In this document: piece by piece, positions 29,910-39,189 of the stretch
Layout of the letters: every line of letters starts with the position of its first letter
How positions within the stretch are numbered: position 1 is the first letter of the stretch
Source of the DNA: Planctomyces sp. SH-PL62
GTDB lineage: Bacteria; Planctomycetota; Planctomycetia; Isosphaerales; Isosphaeraceae
Assembly: GCF_001610895.1 (NCBI RefSeq)
Contig: NZ_CP011273.1
Span: forward strand, 4,402,001 to 4,466,000
Length of the DNA stretch: 64,000 nt
Direction of reading: 5' to 3'
Translations under genes and position numbers: made by a program
The notes under the pieces: model-generated
What the model saw: the letters and a program-made list of their open reading frames with translations, nothing else
Told to the model about the DNA's origin: nothing
The model's database searches: none

Positions 29910-30680
29910 ATCCAATACTTGATCACCGACGAGATCTGGTCCGTCCTCGGCCCGATGGTCGAGAGATGCTGCTCGAAGCTGGGCCCCGAGCCGGAGCCGC
30001 CCGACCGAAGGTTCTTCGAGGCGGTCCCCTACCGGGCCCGCACCGGCGTCCCCTGGTGCGGCCTGCCGGCGGAGTTCGGGGCCTGGGACGCCGTCTAACA
30101 ACCGGCTCTGCCGCTGGATCCACTCCGGGCGTCTCAAGCGGCTTTTCGACATGACGGCCGAACGGGCCGAGTGCGAGGACGCCCAGCGGCTGATGATCGA
30201 CTCGACGGTCGTCCGGGCGCGTTGCGAAAAGGGGGCGGCGAGGCACAGGCTCTCGGTCGGTCGCGCGGCGGGAAGGTGATCGCCGTCGCCTGCGACGAGG
30301 ACGGCGTCGTGGCGTTCGACGTCGTCTAGGGCCGATGGAACGATGCCCCGCCGACGACGGCCGTCTTGGTCAGGTCCCGTGATGCGGTCGGCATGGCTCG
30401 CGAGGTTCTCGGCGACGAGGGCTTGGACTCCGACGCCGTCCGCGACGTGGTCTGAAACGCCTTCGACGCCATGCCGGTGATCCCGAACCGGAGCAACTGC
30501 AAAGAGCTCTGGATTTGGGACGACAACATGCGCGAGATCTACAAGCAAGGGAATCGTGTCGAGAGGGCGTTCGCCGACAGATACGAGAACTCGAAGGACG
30601 TCTACCGCGGCGTTACCCGTCTCATTTTCGGCATCACCCAAGTTCGGCAGCCGGCTCAATCCGTCGACACGCCGAAGCTC
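29910..30680 (+). pseudogene. IS5-type transposase relic
   Basis: Fragments in several frames follow the IS5 order: YLITDEIWSVLGPMV, FFEAVPYRARTGVPWCGLP, then after a TAA and shifts the RLMIDSTVVRAR metal-site segment and RAAGKVIAVACDEDG. The ending is MPVIPNRSNCK ... NRVERAFADRYENSKDVYRG. There are several stops and frameshifts. It ends about 60 nt before RfbF and may have displaced that gene's native upstream neighbour. The 300 nt between 29610 and 29909 hold nothing recognisable beyond a 12-bp palindrome, GAGATCGATCTC. Confidence 0.75.
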
Positions 30681-30741
30681 CCCCATCAATTGGCTCGTGA
30701 ACGCTTAACTTCGTCAAAGTTACGAGAATGGGAGGCCGGAT

Positions 30742-31551
30742 ATGAAAGTCGTTCTCTTCTGCGGCGGCCTTGGCATGCGGATCCGAGAGTATCCTGAGCC
30801 AGTACCCAAGCCAATGATCCCTATTGGCTATCGTCCACTAATATGGCATGTCATGAAGTACTACGCCCATTTCGGACACAAGGATTTCATTCTATGCCTC
30901 GGCTACCGAGCCGACGCCGTCAAGAAGTATTTCCTAGGTTACGATGAGTGTGTCTCCAACAACTTCATCCTCTCAGAAGGCGGACGCGATCTTCGGCTGC
31001 TAAGCAGCGATATCCAGGACTGGCGAATCACCTTCGTCGATACTGGAGTCAACGCAAGCGTCGGCGAGAGATTGAAGATTGTAAAACCCTATCTGGATGG
31101 GGAGTCAGAGTTTTTGGCCAACTACAGCGACGGAGTTACCGATCTTCACCTCCCGCACTACATCGATCATTTCCGCCAGCGAGGCAAGTTGGGTTGTTTT
31201 TTGGCGGTCCGTCCACCGCAGAGTTACCACATCGTTTCTGTCGAGGGCGACGTTGTCACAGGCATCGAGCCGGTGAATCGATCTAAGGTTTGGATCAATG
31301 GAGGATTCTTTGTATTCCGAACCGAATTGTTCGACTATTTGAGAACCGGCGAGGAATTGGTTGAAGAGCCCTTCCAGAGGCTAATCCACGATGAACAGTT
31401 GATCGCATGCCGACATGAAGGCTACTGGGCATGCATGGACACCTTCAAGGATCAACAACAACTCGAGGATTTATGGACTCGAGGGCAAGCACCCTGGGAA
31501 CTTTGGAATCCAGCGCGATCAACACATGTAGCTCACTCATGCAACGCCTAG
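30742..31551 (+). CDS. rfbF: Glucose-1-phosphate cytidylyltransferase
   Basis: Makes CDP-glucose from CTP and glucose-1-phosphate, the first step to CDP-3,6-dideoxyhexoses and CDP-branched sugars. The nucleotidyltransferase signature FCGGLGMRIREYPEPVPKPM is at the N-terminus, followed by IGYRPLIWHVMKYYAHFGHKD. Further motifs are NYSDGVTDL, VWINGGFFVF and YWACMDTFKDQQQLEDLW. GGGAGG lies six bases upstream of ATG 30742. The family normally stops just after APWxxW. Here about 13 extra residues follow APWELW, and the stop TAG is made at the junction with the IS5 element, so the original end has been lost. CDP-glucose 4,6-dehydratase (RfbG) is not in the window. Confidence 0.95.
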   Translation: MKVVLFCGGLGMRIREYPEPVPKPMIPIGYRPLIWHVMKYYAHFGHKDFILCLGYRADAVKKYFLGYDECVSNNFILSEGGRDLRLLSSDIQDWRITFVDTGVNASVGERLKIVKPYLDGESEFLANYSDGVTDLHLPHYIDHFRQRGKLGCFLAVRPPQSYHIVSVEGDVVTGIEPVNRSKVWINGGFFVFRTELFDYLRTGEELVEEPFQRLIHDEQLIACRHEGYWACMDTFKDQQQLEDLWTRGQAPWELWNPARSTHVAHSCNA

Positions 31552-32451
31552 GTTCTGTCTGACGGCTCGCAAGGCGTTACGATAGCGGCTTCCCCGAGGA
31601 GGCCGCGATGACGCGACGCTACGAGCTGAAGGACGAGGAGTTCGCCCTGATCGCCGACCTGCTCCCTCCGGTCGGGAGGCCGGGCGGGCGGTGGAACGAC
31701 CACCGCACGACGCTCGACGGCGTCCTCTGGATCCTCCATACGGGCGCCCAGTGGCGGGAGCTGCCGGAGCGATACGGAAAGTGGAAGAGCGTCTACGACC
31801 GATTCAACCGCTGGGCCCGCGACGGCACGATCGACCGCATCCTGGAGCGGCTGCATCTCGAGCTGGACGCCTCGGGGCGGATCGACTTCGACCTCTGGTG
31901 CATCGACGGGACGTCCATCCGGGCCGGCCGCGCGGCCGCCGGGGCCGGGGGGGAAAAGGGGGACGGCCGAGCCGGCCGACCACGCCCTCGGCCGCTCGCG
32001 CGGCGGCTTCGGGACGAAGCTGCACCTGGTCGTCGACTCCGGCGGCGTCCCGCTGTCGGCCGTCGTCACCGCGGGCCAGGCCCACGAGTCGAGGTCCCTG
32101 GAGCCGGCGCTCGAGGCGGTGCGGATCAAGCGGCCCGGCCGGGGCCGGCCGCGACGCCGGCCCCGCCGCCTGGCCGGCGACAAGGGGTATAGCTACAGAC
32201 GCATCCGCCGCTACCTGCGACGGCGAGGGATCAAGGCGGTGATCCCGACCCGCAAGGACCAGCGGCGAAGCCCGACGTTCGACGCCGAGGCCTACCGCCG
32301 CCGCAACATCGTCGAGAGGTGCATCCTCTGGATGAAGGAGAACCGGCGGCTGGCGACGCGGTTCGAGAAGCTGGCGGTCAACTTCCTGGCCATGGTCAAG
32401 CTGGCCATGATCCGCCGTTGCTTTCGGCTCATCGAGCCGTCAGACAGAACC
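31551..32451 (+). mobile_element. IS5-family element, IS427-like, copy A
   Basis: 901 bp bounded by GGTTCTGTCTGACGGCTC and its complement GAGCCGTCAGACAGAACC. CTAG stands at both junctions, consistent with a TA duplication inside a CTAG target. It sits on the end of rfbF and supplies that gene's stop. Three further copies lie at 38005, 39693 and 49466. This is one of two copies without an in-frame nonsense codon. Confidence 0.92.
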
Positions 32452-32454
32452 TAG
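31608..32454 (+). CDS. IS5-type transposase in two frames (orfA/orfB)
   Basis: orfA starts at ATG 31608 (MTRRYELKDEEFALIADLLPP) and contains WNDHRTTLDGVLWILHTGAQW and the first Asp region DLWCIDGTSIRA. At the run G7A4G5 (about 31947-31962) the frame must move by +1 (or -2) to GGKRGTAEPADHALG. It then goes through TKLHLVVDSGGVPL, GDKGYSYRRIRRYLRRRG, RRNIVERCILWMKENRRLATRFEK and out through the right terminal repeat. The fused product would be about 281 residues with a complete DDE set. The same run is kept in all four copies, which favours a programmed shift or transcriptional slippage. Confidence 0.85.
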
Positions 32455-32469
32455 TCGCTCCGTTGTCGA

Positions 32470-32525
32470 TCGATGACGGTTGACGGGTCGGTAGTTGACC
32501 TGGGGCCGACGGTCTGATCATCTTT
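32470..32525 (+). repeat. IS66 left-end relic
   Basis: GGTTGACGGGTCGGTAGTTG and TGATCATCTTTGAGCCA align base by base with the left end and leader of the IS66 element at 51866 (CGTTCACGGGCCGGTACTTG ... GAGCATCTTCGAACCA). No transposase follows. The remaining bases to 32891 show no gene I can support. Confidence 0.55.
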
Positions 32526-32921
32526 GAGCCACGACGCACCCGAGTCGATATCGAAGTCGACGTTGGACCGTGATCCCGCTCGAGCCTCGAGGGCGATTCC
32601 GCCACGGTGGGGTAGTTTGGGAAGACAACGGCATGCCGACCTGTGGTCGAACGGTCGACGGGCCGTTATCGGGCGAGCGAGTCGAGCCGACGGCGAATTA
32701 ATAATCAGTCCCGATCCTCGACTCACATCAAGCATCACTTCGCAGGTTTGACCGAACCTCGCCGAGCGAAAGTTGCATCCGCTCATCAAGTTGATCGCTG
32801 CGGCGCTCTTTGTCACGATCAAGGGGGCCTACGATTTCGTGACCCTGGAGGTCGAGGCTCGGCATCACGGAGACCGGTTCAGGTGTTGTTTTGACATCTC
32901 AGAGACGACCCATAAGTGGCA

Positions 32922-33242
32922 TTACGCTGCCGTTGCGGGCCGTCGATACCGAAACTCCGGGTCGACGTCCGAGGGCCGGAGGCGATGGAGCATCGGCCGG
33001 ATCATCGCCGGCTTGATGAACGACCCCGACGACCGGACCGTCTTCTCGCGGTCCTTGGTCAGCCGCCGGCAGCGGCCCAGCCGGGCGAACGTCCGCTCGA
33101 CCGTCCAGCGGATCGGCAGCCTCACCCAGCCCTTCGAGCCGTCGGGACGTCGGATGATCGCCGTCTCCCACCTCGCGTTCGCCTCGACCCACCCGTAGAG
33201 CCTGAAGTCGTGATGCTTCGAGTCGGCGTACATCCGCGTCAC
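32922..33242 (-). pseudogene. IS5-type transposase, C-terminal fragment (right nest copy)
   Basis: Mirror of the fragment at 24863-25183, with one or two substitutions (for example RPSDVDPEF for RPSDVDPGF). It begins at MYADSKHHDF where the IS630 element has replaced the upstream coding part. The terminal repeat is intact on its outer side only. Confidence 0.9.
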
Positions 33243-33314
33243 CTTCCCCTTGGCAGACGCGAAGGATGGCTACAGAGCCATGAGCGAGTGACGCGTCGGC
33301 TCGGGAGGCGTGCC

Positions 33315-34259
33315 GTGGGAAGACCTCGTTCGGCGGATCTTCGGGAGCGCGTGGTCGCGGCGGTGGACAGGGGCGAGGAGTCGCAACGCGCGATCGCCCG
33401 GCGGTTCGAGGTGAGCCCGTCGTTCGTGGTGCGGATGCTGCAGCGTCGGCGTGCGAGCGGCGGCCTGGAGCCGGGGCCCCACGGCGGCGGGGCCGGGTTC
33501 AAGCTCGGGCTCGACGAGCGGATTCGCCTGTTCGAGTTGGTTCGCCGGCACCCCGACGCCACGCCGAAGCAGATCAAGGAGCGGGGCGGCTTCGACTGCA
33601 CGCTCGTGACGATCTGGCGGCCGTTGCGGCGGTCCGGCTGGACGCGGAAGAAGAAGTCGCCGCACGCCGCCGAACGCGACCGCCCCGACGTCAAGGAGGC
33701 CCGCCGGAGGTCCCGCCGCAAGGCGAAGCGGCTCGATCCGAGACGGCGGATCGTCCTGGACGAGGCCGGTGTCGACGCGTCGATGACCCCGACGCAAGCC
33801 TGGGCCCCGGGGGGGCGTCGGGCCGAGGGCTCGGCCCCGAAGGCGTGGCGGACGACGACCGTGGTCGCGGCGGTGGGCCTCGACGGCCTCCGCGGCGAGT
33901 CGGCGTTCGCCGGCGCCATGGACGAGCCGGCGTTCCGGACCTACGCCGAAGGCGTGCTCGCGCCGAACCTGCGCCCCGGCGACGTCGTGGTGATGGACGA
34001 CCTTCGCGTCCACGACTCGGAGGCGGCCGAGGCCGCGATCGAGCGGGCGGGGGCGAGAGGGGTCCGGCCGCCGCCGTACAGCCCCGACCACGACCCCATC
34101 GAGGAGATGTGGTCGAAGCTCAAGGCCCGCCTGCGTCGGATCGCCGCGGGGACGACCCCGGCGTTGCATCAGGCGCCGGCCGACGCCCTCTACCAGACCA
34201 CGGCCAAGGATATCGCCGGCTGGTTCAGGCATTCAGGGCTGTATGCCATCCCGGGGTAA
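33315..34259 (+). CDS. IS630-family transposase, apparently intact (right nest copy)
   Basis: GTG 33315 with GGGAGG (33303-33308) upstream; 314 residues. It is the partner of 23846-24790. The catalytic segments RRIVLDEAGVDAS, VVVMDDLRVHDS and SPDHDPIEEMWSKLK are unchanged, and the differences I noted (P for A in VRRHPDATPK, W for R in TQAWAPGG, V for A in VAAVGLDG, V for I in ARGVRPPP) are outside them. TACAG motifs near 33268 and (as CTGTA) near 34264 probably mark the element's ends. Confidence 0.87.
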   Translation: MGRPRSADLRERVVAAVDRGEESQRAIARRFEVSPSFVVRMLQRRRASGGLEPGPHGGGAGFKLGLDERIRLFELVRRHPDATPKQIKERGGFDCTLVTIWRPLRRSGWTRKKKSPHAAERDRPDVKEARRRSRRKAKRLDPRRRIVLDEAGVDASMTPTQAWAPGGRRAEGSAPKAWRTTTVVAAVGLDGLRGESAFAGAMDEPAFRTYAEGVLAPNLRPGDVVVMDDLRVHDSEAAEAAIERAGARGVRPPPYSPDHDPIEEMWSKLKARLRRIAAGTTPALHQAPADALYQTTAKDIAGWFRHSGLYAIPG

Positions 34260-34289
34260 ACCGCTGTAAAGTGTTATTCGGCGTATAGG

Positions 34290-34825
34290 TTGCTAGGCAA
34301 TCGCCCTGGTCGGCCGGCGCCTGGTGCAACGCCGGGGTCGTCCCCGCGGCGCGGACGCCCCCCGATCCTCGGCCACGTCCCGCCGAGCGGGTTGGAGTCG
34401 GGGCTGTACGGCGGCGGCCGGACCTTCATCGCCCCGGTCCGCTCGATCGCGGCCTCGGCCGCCTCCGAGCGGCGGACGCGGAAGTCGTCCGCCGCCGCGA
34501 CGCCAAGGTGGGAGCGGGGGCCGGGGCGTGGTCGACGGAGGTTCGGGACCTCGGCTCGTCCATGGCGCCGGGGGACGCCGGCGGGCCCCTCAGGCCGTCC
34601 CGGACCGACGTCGCCGTCCTCGCCCTTGGCTCAGGGGCCGGGCCCGCGGCGCGACGCCCCCGGGGCCCGGCCGCACGTCGGCGTCGCGGGGCCTCGCCCC
34701 GGCCCGCCCCACCAATCGCCCGCTCGCGCAGATACCCGAAGACGCCCCCCACGGTGCGAGCCCGTGCCGACGCGCCACGCTCAGGACTCCATGACCATCA
34801 CTCGCGGACGCTGACCGAGGGCAAA
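34290..34825 (-). pseudogene. decayed IS630 transposase (right nest copy)
   Basis: Leftward relic matching the C-terminal part of the adjacent transposase, in tail-to-tail orientation. It has the same indels as the relic at 23278-23815 apart from two one-base homopolymer differences. CTGTAAACAG just beyond the shared edge may be the relic's own terminal repeat. Confidence 0.7.
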
Positions 34826-35040
34826 TCGCTGTAAACAGCGGCGGACCATCCTGTCGTAGATCGCCCGAACAGTATACAATCCGACGATGTGGTCGGTCAA
34901 ACATTGCATTGCCCAGGTCCAACGACCGCCCGATGCCGGCGCGCACGTCCGGGCGATCAACTTCGCCTCGGCCCGGCCGTCGAGCAACTTGACCCGGCTG
35001 GGATGCTCCAACGGCTTCCGGACCAAGCTGCGGAGCCATG
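34826..35040 (-). pseudogene. IS630-type transposase N-terminal fragment
   Basis: The frame reads LVRKPLEHPSRVKLLDGRAE, AKLIARTCA, TWAMQCLTDHIVGL and YDRMVRRCLQRF. This is the stretch between helix-turn-helix and DDE domain that in copy 1 reads VETRLIALACSS and RKVWTMQLLADQLVDL. Both ends are missing. The 130 nt up to the next gene hold nothing clear. Confidence 0.65.
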
Positions 35041-35170
35041 ATCGAACAGTTCACCAGCAGGTCCCTCCCGCCATGCACCAGACCAGCTGCTGGGAGACCA
35101 TGGTCAGAAATGTTCAGATAACTCGGTCCCGGCGTAATCGCCATGTGCTATCATTCAGGATCAATCGCCG

Positions 35171-36319
35171 ATGTGGATCGCCATATGGGTATGCACAGCC
35201 ATCCTGACTTACGTATACGTAGCCTACCCCTTGCTATTACGTTTTATGCCAAGAATTTATGCGGAAGCGAGAATGGCCGACGCGGACGCTCCCTACCAGC
35301 CCACGGTCACGCTTGTCATACCGGCGTACAACGAGCTTCAAGTCATTCGACAAAAACTTGAGAACAGCATCGCCATCGTTTACCCCAAAGATCGTCTAGA
35401 AATCATCGTTGCGTCCGATGGCAGTGATGATGGCACTAACGATGCTGTTAGGCATTTCGAATCGCAAGGCATCGGTTTGTGTGCGTACTCGCCACGTTCA
35501 GGCAAGATCTCGGTATTGAACCGCACGATCGCGAAGGCTCGCGGCGAGATCATCGTTCTCTGCGATGCCAACGTAATGTTCGACCCTGCGGCTCTAGGCC
35601 GCATGGCGTCACATTTCGCTGATCCGATGGTCGGGGCGGTCACTGGTGACGTTCGCATTCGGAGCGAGGACGCCCCTTTTGGTGAGAGCGAAGGGCTATA
35701 CTACAGATATGAGCGCTTCATCCAAATGAAAGAGTCGGCGCTCGGTTCCACAGTCACCGTTGACGGCGGGATGTACGCACTACGCAGGGATCTGTACCAC
35801 CCCCTTCCAGCGGATACGATCCTCGACGACTTTGTGATTGGGATGAACGTGGCGTTGTCAGGTCACCGCGTCGTTTACGACCCTACAATACTCGCCTCAG
35901 AGAACGCCACAGTGGATGTGAGGCAAGAGTTCCGGCGGAAAGTCCGCATCGTCGCAGGAGCGTTTCGGGAGCTCATTCGAGGCCATGCCGTTCCGAGCCC
36001 GAGGCATGGGCAGCTCTTCTGGTCCTATATCTCTCACAAGCTCCTACGCTGGTTGATTCCCTGGTTCCTACTCGTGATTTTCTGCTGCTCCTTGATCCTC
36101 ATGCGGCGTGATTCGACCTTCTTAATTCACCTTCTCCTTGGAGCTCAGCTCGCGTTCTATTCCTGTGCCCTTATCGGTGCGACGCGTCCCAATGCACGCT
36201 GGCCGGCGATCATCGGGATACCATTTTACTTCTGCATGGTGAACGCGGCGGCATGGCTCGGCTCGTTGCGAGGGATCTGGGGAGTTGAGAAAGTCACCTG
36301 GAAGAAGGCGGCGCGATGA
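35171..36319 (+). CDS. Membrane glycosyltransferase family 2
   Basis: 382 residues. One N-terminal membrane helix (WIAIWVCTAILTYVYVAYPLLL) precedes a GT-A domain: VTLVIPAYNE, IIVASDGSDDGT, EIIVLCDANVMFDP, VDGGMYALRRDLY and TILDDFVIG. RRKVRIVAGAF stands where QxxRW is found in processive synthases. Three or four C-terminal helices follow (LIPWFLLVIFCCSLILM, LLLGAQLAFYSCALIGA, IPFYFCMVNAAAWLGSL). The layout resembles membrane GT2 enzymes that extend or transfer sugars at the membrane. The processive motif is not clear, so a single-sugar transferase is more likely. The stop overlaps the next start, so the two are coupled. Confidence 0.85.
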   Translation: MWIAIWVCTAILTYVYVAYPLLLRFMPRIYAEARMADADAPYQPTVTLVIPAYNELQVIRQKLENSIAIVYPKDRLEIIVASDGSDDGTNDAVRHFESQGIGLCAYSPRSGKISVLNRTIAKARGEIIVLCDANVMFDPAALGRMASHFADPMVGAVTGDVRIRSEDAPFGESEGLYYRYERFIQMKESALGSTVTVDGGMYALRRDLYHPLPADTILDDFVIGMNVALSGHRVVYDPTILASENATVDVRQEFRRKVRIVAGAFRELIRGHAVPSPRHGQLFWSYISHKLLRWLIPWFLLVIFCCSLILMRRDSTFLIHLLLGAQLAFYSCALIGATRPNARWPAIIGIPFYFCMVNAAAWLGSLRGIWGVEKVTWKKAAR

Positions 36320-37512
36320 ACAACGGCACAACGATCATTTGCCTAGCCAACAACTTTTTTTTCGATCCCACAAGCAAACACCACGTCATGCGTGAGTTGG
36401 CCAAATCACAACACGTCCTCTGGATCAACTGGCATGCGTCTCGGCGGCCGTCGCTGAATCGTCGCGATCTCGGTTCGATCGTGGAAAAACTGTCTCAATT
36501 CCGCCGAGGCGTGGTCAAGGTACAGGAGCGACTCTGGGTGCTGACCCCTCTGGTCGTTCCCCTCCCAAGCTCGATCTTAGCTAGAAAGTTCAATCGGTGG
36601 CTCATCGGCCTTCAGACTCGTTGGATTCTTCGCGGGCTTTCCCCGCATCGACAACTTTGGAGCTTTACGGCGGACGTCGGTCCCTTGCTAGGAGCCTTCG
36701 GCGAATCGCGTGTCATATACTACTGCGTCGATGAATTCGCCGCATTTACTGGGTACGACGTCGAGACCACGAAGAGGCTTGATAGGGAGCTCTGTCAGGC
36801 GGCTGATTTGGTTATTACGACGAGTCAGAATCTTTTTGAGTCGCGACGGTTGTTCAATCCCGACACCGTGTACGTCCCGCACGGCGTCTTGTACCAACAT
36901 TTCGCCCAGGCGCTGGATCCGAGCTTTCCAGTCGCCGAGGACCTAAAAGCACTTCCAGGACCGATCATCGGCTATTACGGGTTAGTGCAGGACTGGCAAG
37001 ACCTCGATCTACTGGGAGAGATCGCCCGGCGGCGTCCCGACTGGTCGATCGTTCTGGTGGGGAAGGTTCAGACCGATATCCAGAGATTCCATACCATCAA
37101 GAATCTTCATTTCCTAGGCCAGCGCGACCATTCGGTCTTGCCCCATTACAGCCGTGGGTTCGATGTCGCCATGATTCCTCATAAAATCACCGAACTCACA
37201 TTAAGTATGAATCCTATCAAGTTGCGTGAGTACCTGGCGGCCGGTCTGCCCGTGGTCTCAAGCCCACTTCCCGAGGTTCGTGCCTACGAGCCTGAGGTCA
37301 GGATCGCCGAAGACCTCGAGGGTTGGATTGCACAGCTGGAGCTCGCGATTTCCGCACGTAGTCTAGAATCCGATCGTCGGCGGTCGGAGTTGGTCGCTGG
37401 CGAGGACTGGTCCGTACGCGTCAAATCGATCCTCGACCTCTTGGAGCGATGCCAATCGGACGTTCATCGTGGCGAGAGCGTTCCCTCGGCGTTGAGGAAG
37501 ACGACAGAGTGA
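36316..37512 (+). CDS. Glycosyltransferase, GT4-like
   Basis: 398 residues, ATG 36316 overlapping the upstream stop (ATGA). The N-lobe has IICLANNFFFDPTSKHHVM and VIYYCVDEFAAFTGY. The VDEF segment and following ADLVITTSQNLFESRR and YVPHGVLYQHF resemble TuaH-like teichuronic/exopolysaccharide transferases. The C-lobe has GPIIGYYGLVQDWQDLDL, HFLGQRDHSVLPHYSRGFDV and NPIKLREYLAAGLPVVSSPLPEV, the donor-binding region. No membrane helices. It forms a two-gene unit with the membrane GT2. An ISAs1 relic begins about 160 nt downstream. Confidence 0.87.
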   Translation: MNNGTTIICLANNFFFDPTSKHHVMRELAKSQHVLWINWHASRRPSLNRRDLGSIVEKLSQFRRGVVKVQERLWVLTPLVVPLPSSILARKFNRWLIGLQTRWILRGLSPHRQLWSFTADVGPLLGAFGESRVIYYCVDEFAAFTGYDVETTKRLDRELCQAADLVITTSQNLFESRRLFNPDTVYVPHGVLYQHFAQALDPSFPVAEDLKALPGPIIGYYGLVQDWQDLDLLGEIARRRPDWSIVLVGKVQTDIQRFHTIKNLHFLGQRDHSVLPHYSRGFDVAMIPHKITELTLSMNPIKLREYLAAGLPVVSSPLPEVRAYEPEVRIAEDLEGWIAQLELAISARSLESDRRRSELVAGEDWSVRVKSILDLLERCQSDVHRGESVPSALRKTTE

Positions 37513-38001
37513 CTGTCCGATGGGTCTACGCGACCGTAAGCTCCTGAAGTGGGATGAGGCGGCGCACGGCCTGCGTCTCCATCGAGATTGATATATCGAA
37601 TGATCTGCTCAATAATTGCGCTTTGCAAGAGTCGACACAAACATATGCTGGCTGGTCGGTTTACCGCGGCCGGGGGGTGATCGGCTACGCTCGTGGGGTC
37701 CGTCGGACTCGGGGCCTCGCGTGTCGTGGGCCGACCCGGCGGGGCTCGCGGCGGGGCGATGGTCGTGGCCAAGCAGATGGATGTCGGCGCGATCCGGTCG
37801 TGTTTCGAGTCGCCGAGCAATCTTCGGCGTGCGGGCAATCGCAAGCCTCGGCTGGTCGACGCCGCGGTCGTCGCCGTCTGCGGCGTGCTGTGCGCCTGCG
37901 GAGGCCCCACGTCAATCCATCGTTGAGCCGCGCTTCGTCCGCGAGTGGCCGGGACGGCTCCTCGCCCTGTCCGACGGCGTCCCCTCGCGCGACGCCTGAT
38001 C

Positions 38002-38848
38002 CTAGGTTCTGTCTGACGGCTCGATGAGCCGGAAGCAACGGCGGATCATGGCGAGCTTGACCATGGCCAGGAAATTGACCGCCAGCTTCTCGAACCGGGT
38101 CGCCAGGCGGCGGTTCTCCTTCAGCCAGAGGATGCACCGCTCGACGATGTTTCGTCGGCGGTAGGCCCCGGCGTCGAACTTCGGGTTCCTCCGCTGGTCC
38201 TTGCGGGTCGGGATCACCGCCTTGATCCCCCGCCGTCGCAGGTAGCGGCGGATGCGCCGATAGCTATACCCCTTGTCGCCGGCCAGGCGGCGGGGCCGCC
38301 GTCGCGGCCGGCCCCGGCCCGGCCGCTTGATCCGCACCGCCTCCAGGGCCGGCTCCAGGGACTTCGATTCGTGGGCCCGGCCCGCCGTGACGACGGCCGA
38401 GAGCGGGACGCCGCCGGAGTCGACGACCAGGTGGAGCTTCGTCCCGAAGCCGCCGCGGGAGCGGCCGAGGGCGTGGTCGGCCGGCTCGGCCGTCCCCCTT
38501 TTCCCCCCCGGCCCCGGCGGCCGCGCGGCTCGCCCGGATGGAGGTCCCGTCGACGCACCAGAGGTCGAAGTCGATCCGCCCCGAGGCGTCCAGCTCCAGG
38601 TGGAGCCGCTCCAGGATTCGGTCGATGGTCCCGTCTCGGGCCCAGCGGTTGAAGCGGTCGTAGACGCTCTTCCACTTCCCGTAACGCTCCGGGAGCTCCC
38701 GCCACTGGGCCCCCGTGTGGAGGATCCAGAGGACGCCGTCGAGGGTCGTCCGGTGGTCGTTCCAGCGACCCCCCGGCCTCCCGACCGGCGGCAGAAGGTC
38801 GGCGATCAGGGTGAATTCCTCATCCTTCAACTCGTAGCGACGCGTCAT
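38002..38848 (-). CDS. IS5-type transposase in two frames (copy B)
   Basis: orfA from ATG 38848 (MTRRYELKDEEFTLIADLLPP), G7A4G5 frameshift run near 38494-38510, then orfB with TKLHLVVDSGGVPLSAVVTA, GDKGYSYRRIRRYLRRRG and RCILWLKENRRLATRFEK. No in-frame stop within orfB. Like copy A it appears able to make an active 281-residue fusion if the +1 shift occurs. Confidence 0.85.
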
Positions 38849-38905
38849 CGCGGCCTCCTTGGGGAAGCCGCCATGGTAACGCTCTACGAGCCGTCAGACA
38901 GAACC
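38005..38905 (-). mobile_element. IS5-family element, IS427-like, copy B
   Basis: 901 bp, same terminal repeats as copy A, CTAG at both junctions. It faces left and splits the ISAs1 relic. Its sequence differs from copies C and D at many third positions, so it is a separate lineage of the same element. Confidence 0.92.
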
Positions 38906-39189
38906 TAGCCTTGAAGCCGAAGGCTTTCGAGCGATGCTTCCGCGACTGGCTCGCCGGCCTCCAGGCGGGCGGCTCGGACAAGGATGCGAAAGCCGCCGGC
39001 TGCCTGGTGGCGATCGACTTCATGACCAGGCGCGGGGCGAAGTACCCGTCCGAGGCATTGATCTCTACAGTTTTCCGACTGGGGTAGGAAATCGGGACTC
39101 ATGGATTTTCATCGACGAGTCTGGGGCGGACGCTGGGGAAGTCTTCTCGCCGTCAGGTCGAGCGGTTCGGTCTCGTCGAGCGGCGTTAC

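Larger units (their letters stand above)
32892..34825 (+). repeat. right copy of the 1.94-kb transposon nest
   Basis: Inverted duplicate of 23278-25213 with the same internal order: IS5 fragment and terminal repeat (AGACGACCCATAAGTGGC), intact IS630 transposase, decayed opposite-facing IS630. Together with the left copy it brackets 25214-32891. The boundaries are where the two sequences stop matching: TGACATCTC on the inner side and GAGGGCAAA on the outer side. Confidence 0.9.
37672..39090 (+). pseudogene. ISAs1-type transposase relic interrupted by an IS5 element
   Basis: The 5' part (37760-38002) reads VVAKQMDVGAIRSCFESPSN, VVAVCGVLCACGGPTSIHR and, after a shift, REWPGRLLALSDGVPSRDA. After IS5 copy B it resumes at 38909 with LKPKAFERCFRDWLAGLQ and CLVAIDFMTRR, where ISAs1 proteins normally have VAIDGKT. 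This order fits the N-terminal half of an ISAs1 transposase split at a CTAG. The catalytic and C-terminal parts are missing. The leader is shared with 19050 and 22890. Confidence 0.65.

Noticed and set aside
31947-31962. Sequencing error at the G7A4G5 run
   Set aside because: The same run and frame change occur in four copies that are not all identical, so an error in each is unlikely.
23278-34825. A classical composite transposon with defined outer ends
   Set aside because: The nest edges do not carry matching terminal repeats, and I see no duplicated target at the outer borders. I keep it as a hypothesis only.
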